Source: JBCDIQ01 sp039024295 (GTDB lineage Bacteria; Bacteroidota; Bacteroidia; J057). From it: 16,542 nucleotides of DNA. Positions 13,784-16,542 of this stretch are shown here, piece by piece. The position numbers and the translations under genes are program-made. The stretch spans positions 1 to 16,542 of the forward strand of contig JBCDIQ010000093.1 in NCBI GenBank assembly GCA_039024295.1, read 5' to 3'. Below the pieces are notes generated by a model. It was not told the origin of the DNA. It saw only the letters and a program-made list of their open reading frames with translations, and searched no databases. The stretch's first letter is position 1, and each line of letters starts with the position of its first letter.

Positions 13784-16204
13784 ATGTTTGCTCACACCTT
13801 CAGGGTTGCCATCCGTAACCTATTACGAAACAAAGTTTACACCTTGATCAACCTGACGGGCTTGACAGTAGGGGTTAGCTGTTGCTTGCTACTGCTCCTG
13901 TTTGTTCAGCATGAAATGACCTACGACCGGTTTCACCCCCAAGCTGATCGGCTCTATCGGTTGGCGTTGAACCGCGTTTACCCTGACCATCAAACTGAAT
14001 ATGCGGTTATCCCACATTCTATCGGGGAAGCAGCACAGGCCGAACTACCGGAAGTAAAATCTGTCACGCGCTTATTTCCAGTGAACGGAAGTCTGGTGTT
14101 TAAGCAAGGAGAAGAGGTATTCGAAGAAAAGGAAGCTGTATTCGCAGATTCAAACTTCTTCCAGGTTTTTGGTGCCCACCTGCTAACAGGAAATGAACAG
14201 GATGTGCTAACAGGGCAGCAAAAAGTTGTGCTTACGCAAGTGGCTGCCTCGAGGTATTTCGGAAGCGAAGACCCAGTCGGAAAAGTCATTGAATCCAATT
14301 TTGGCTTGCTGCAAGTGACTGGGGTGTGTGAAAATTATCCTGAAAAATCTCACTTGGATTTCGAAGTCTTAATCTCCCTGGGTACGCTGAACTTCATCAG
14401 GAATACCCAAAATTACATTTCATTCTCCACCCATACCTATTTGGTGCTCGAACCGGCAACTCAACCTTCTGCGGTAGAAGTCAAGATGCCAGAGGTGGTT
14501 CAAAAATATGCCGCAGGTCAGATTCAGCGGCAATTAGGGGTCAGCTACGATGATTATCACCAAGCAGGCAACGGCTACGACTATTTCCTACAGCCCGTTG
14601 CCAACATTCACCTGGATTCTCATTTACAAGGAGAAATCCACCCCAATGGCAACAGAACCTATGTTTACCTCTTCTTCTGTATTGCCCTTTTTATTCTCCT
14701 CATTGCCTGCATCAACTTTATGAACCTCACAACTGCCCGGTCTGCAGAGCGGGCAAAGGAAGTGGGCATGCGGAAGGTACTCGGCTCCCGAAAATCTCAG
14801 CTGATATGGCAGTTTCTGGCAGAGTCAATTGTAATTGCTGCCGTTAGTGTGGTGATCGCGCTTGGAGGCGTGTATTTCCTGCTACCTCTGATCAATAATT
14901 GGCTTGACTTACCCCTGAGCATGCAAGTTCTAATGGAATGGGAAGTGTGGGTGGGGATAATTGCTTTTGCGGTAACCCTGGGAATATTTTCCGGTTCCTA
15001 CCCCGCCTTTTTCCTGAGTGGCTATGGGCCAGCTCATGTGTTAAAGGGAAGTTTTACCAGGGGCAAAACAGGTACCAAACTCCGAAATGGGCTTGTGGTG
15101 TTTCAGTTTACCATATCGGTTAGCCTGATCATCGCTACCCTGGTGGTACAACAGCAGATGGATTATACCCAGGAAAAAGAGCTGGGATTCGCCAAAGACC
15201 AATTGGTGGTGATTGAAAGAACGCATTCCCTTGCCCAGCAGGCAGGTGCCTTTCGAGCTGAATTGTTGAAACTTCCCGGAGTAGAAGCCGCAGGCTATAC
15301 CGGGGCCATGCCCGGAGGCTACTATTTTGGTATGATGTTTCAATTTCCGGGGGATGAAACCGTGCACACGATGCAGGGGATGACCACAGATGAATATTTC
15401 ACCGAGGCCGTGGGAATTGATATTGTAGAAGGCCGATCCTTTGATCCGAGGTTTAATGATTCTCTATCTATTATCCTGAACCAGGCCGCTGTGGCAGATA
15501 TGGGAATCACCGATCCTGTGGGCCGAAGGATCACCCATAACAATGATGGCAATCCCATCACCTATACCATCATTGGAGTGGCTCAGAACTTTCATTTTGA
15601 ATCTCTGCATACCGCCATTGGAGCCCTTGCCATCACCCACGCCAGCAGTGCCATCGGGAACCCGGGATTGGCGCAGATGGCGCTTCGAATCAGCCCCAGG
15701 CGGGAAGCAGAAACACTCGCTTCCATGGCCGAGGTGTGGCAGGGGTTCGTACCCGACCAGCCATTTGCTTACAGGTCGTTTGATCAGGACTGGGAAGGTA
15801 TGTACAAATATGAGTATACGTCAGGAGAACTGTTTGCCACCTTTGCTGCATTGGCGATTCTGATCGCCTGCATTGGTCTATTGGGATTATCTGCCTACAA
15901 CGGGCAGCTCAGAAACAAAGAAATGAGTATTCGGAAAATACTGGGAGCCTCTCCTTTCCAACTACTGGGGCTGTTGTCCAGAGATACCTTGTTGTTGATC
16001 CTCCTGGCTATTCTGTTGGCGGTTCCCATTAGCTGGTGGGGCATGCAACAATGGTTGGAGCAATTTGCCTATCATGCGAATTTACGTGTTGAAACTTTCG
16101 TCCTTGCGGGAGCCTTGGTTCTTGCTGTTTCCTGGCTGACCTCTTTGAGTCAAACCTTGAAGCTCTCTTACAGCAATCCATCCGAAAGTTTGAGGACGGA
16201 ATAA
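13784..16204 (+). CDS. FtsX/MacB-type ABC transporter permease, no ATPase nearby
   Basis: This 806-residue inner-membrane protein belongs to the large duplicated FtsX-like permeases common in Bacteroidota, usually annotated as ABC transporter permease or antimicrobial-peptide transport permease. The order is a first membrane segment at about 19-41, a MacB-type periplasmic domain to about 245, an FtsX block with three helices at about 288-400 including KEVGMRKVLGSR, a connecting hydrophobic segment near 430-455, a second periplasmic domain to about 670, and a second FtsX block at about 682-790 with KEMSIRKILGAS. It ends in the typical NPSESLRTE. It lacks an ATPase domain, and no ATP-binding partner or membrane-fusion protein lies in the window. 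ATG 13784 fits the usual MFAHTFRVAIRNLLRNK beginning. It is separated from the glycan operon by 136 bp and is probably functionally separate. Confidence 0.9.
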   Translation: MFAHTFRVAIRNLLRNKVYTLINLTGLTVGVSCCLLLLLFVQHEMTYDRFHPQADRLYRLALNRVYPDHQTEYAVIPHSIGEAAQAELPEVKSVTRLFPVNGSLVFKQGEEVFEEKEAVFADSNFFQVFGAHLLTGNEQDVLTGQQKVVLTQVAASRYFGSEDPVGKVIESNFGLLQVTGVCENYPEKSHLDFEVLISLGTLNFIRNTQNYISFSTHTYLVLEPATQPSAVEVKMPEVVQKYAAGQIQRQLGVSYDDYHQAGNGYDYFLQPVANIHLDSHLQGEIHPNGNRTYVYLFFCIALFILLIACINFMNLTTARSAERAKEVGMRKVLGSRKSQLIWQFLAESIVIAAVSVVIALGGVYFLLPLINNWLDLPLSMQVLMEWEVWVGIIAFAVTLGIFSGSYPAFFLSGYGPAHVLKGSFTRGKTGTKLRNGLVVFQFTISVSLIIATLVVQQQMDYTQEKELGFAKDQLVVIERTHSLAQQAGAFRAELLKLPGVEAAGYTGAMPGGYYFGMMFQFPGDETVHTMQGMTTDEYFTEAVGIDIVEGRSFDPRFNDSLSIILNQAAVADMGITDPVGRRITHNNDGNPITYTIIGVAQNFHFESLHTAIGALAITHASSAIGNPGLAQMALRISPRREAETLASMAEVWQGFVPDQPFAYRSFDQDWEGMYKYEYTSGELFATFAALAILIACIGLLGLSAYNGQLRNKEMSIRKILGASPFQLLGLLSRDTLLLILLAILLAVPISWWGMQQWLEQFAYHANLRVETFVLAGALVLAVSWLTSLSQTLKLSYSNPSESLRTE

Positions 16205-16205
16205 A

Positions 16206-16542
16206 GGGTCTGAAGTAATAATGCGAATCGCTAGTTAAAGAGGTCGAAACAGAGAAAAAACATTGCAGCAGCGAGCTTTCCAAACACATGTACCATCAGT
16301 CCTTGGGTAGATCTGACCTTTGAGGCTGATTGGATGTCTGTTTTTTGGTCAATCCAGTTTAAAAACGACTCAATAGGTTGCCTTACCCGACTCACAGAGG
16401 TAGAAATTAACCTACCATTGGCTCCGATGTCGTCTTGTCCTTTTTTGCGCTTGACTGGAGTAAACAAGTCTACCTTTGCTCCTTTGGATAATTCTTCAGC
16501 TAGTGGCTCATCACAATATGCTTTATCGAGGAACAATTGCCG
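16206..16542 (-). mobile_element. Insertion sequence, IS982-like, truncated by the window edge
   Basis: The right edge of the window holds the transposase 3' end of an insertion sequence. The element boundary probably lies in 16205-16230, between the permease stop and the transposase stop; a stretch beginning GGGTCTGAAG at 16206 is a candidate terminal inverted repeat, since IS982-type ends often carry ACCC/GGGT. The other end is outside the window, so neither the inverted repeat nor a target duplication can be confirmed. Confidence 0.55.
16231..16542 (-). CDS. Transposase, IS982-like DDE family (C-terminal part)
   Basis: The frame is open from the window edge to a TAG at 16233-16231, giving 103 residues of the C-terminal catalytic domain. 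LDKAYCDEPLAEEL contains the family's second catalytic-region Asp (DKxY), and RQPIESFLNWI contains the final Glu of the DDE triad (PIES). The following AKVDLFTPVKRKKGQ and ASKVRST-GLMVHVFGKLAAA segments fit the pattern of DDE_Tnp_1_3 transposases of the IS982 group, where an IE-xxN motif is followed by a VRS/HRS and a hydrophobic end. Assignment to IS982 over a related DDE group is by pattern only. The N-terminal part is not in the window, so it cannot be said whether the gene is intact. Confidence 0.75.
   Translation of the reverse strand, partial: RQLFLDKAYCDEPLAEELSKGAKVDLFTPVKRKKGQDDIGANGRLISTSVSRVRQPIESFLNWIDQKTDIQSASKVRSTQGLMVHVFGKLAAAMFFLCFDLFN

Noticed and set aside
13653..13847. 64-codon + strand frame between the glycosyltransferase and permease
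   Set aside because: It overlaps the permease start out of frame, has odd Cys/Trp-rich composition and no family resemblance.
1..16542. CRISPR array, tRNA or rRNA genes
   Set aside because: No regularly spaced direct repeats, no tRNA cloverleaf and no rRNA-like stretch was seen on either strand.

Overview
The window looks like a chromosomal piece of a Bacteroidota bacterium, most likely a Cytophagales-type genome. That placement is an inference from the protein styles: PhoH, a Wza/Wzc pair, a large FtsX/MacB-type permease with no ATPase beside it, weak Shine-Dalgarno sequences and AT-rich spacers. I could not search a database. All protein-coding genes I accept are on the + strand except a transposase fragment at the right edge.

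Layout. Bases 3-53 are probably the last codons of an upstream gene. phoH (94-1050, TTG start) is followed by a small protein with a PH-like region and a SHOCT-like C-terminus (1077-1637). A non-coding stretch of about 510 bp follows. It has an AT-rich part and then a densely structured segment (1911-2100) that reads best as a minus-strand small RNA: a 5' hairpin, a compact three-way junction and an intrinsic terminator. A small unrecognised gene with one CPKC motif (2148-2576) ends in a convincing terminator (2632-2684).

The main unit is an exopolysaccharide/capsule operon of the Wzx/Wzy type (2836-13647). It encodes a Wza-like export lipoprotein, a Wzc-like co-polymerase whose ATPase/kinase domain is degenerate, a Wzx-like flippase, a GT4-type glycosyltransferase, a Wzy/WaaL-type polymerase, an aminoglycoside-phosphotransferase-fold kinase, a fusion of a nucleotidyltransferase-like domain with a thymidylate-kinase-like domain, and a second GT4-type glycosyltransferase. 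Three junctions are 4-base stop/start overlaps (GTGA, TTGA, ATGA) and most others are short gaps, so the genes are almost certainly co-transcribed. Glycosyltransferases would build a lipid-linked repeat, the flippase would move it across the inner membrane, the polymerase would extend it, and Wzc and Wza would set length and export it. The two soluble kinase-like proteins are not part of the standard machinery and may modify or cap the glycan. No priming glycosyltransferase, tyrosine phosphatase or nucleotide-sugar gene lies in the window.

After a 136 bp spacer comes a stand-alone FtsX/MacB-type permease (13784-16204). The window ends in the 3' part of an IS982-like transposase on the minus strand, whose element begins within about 25 bp of the permease stop codon.

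The items most worth pursuing are the putative structured RNA at 1911-2100, the paired kinase-like genes inside the polysaccharide operon, and the Wzc homologue with lost catalytic motifs.
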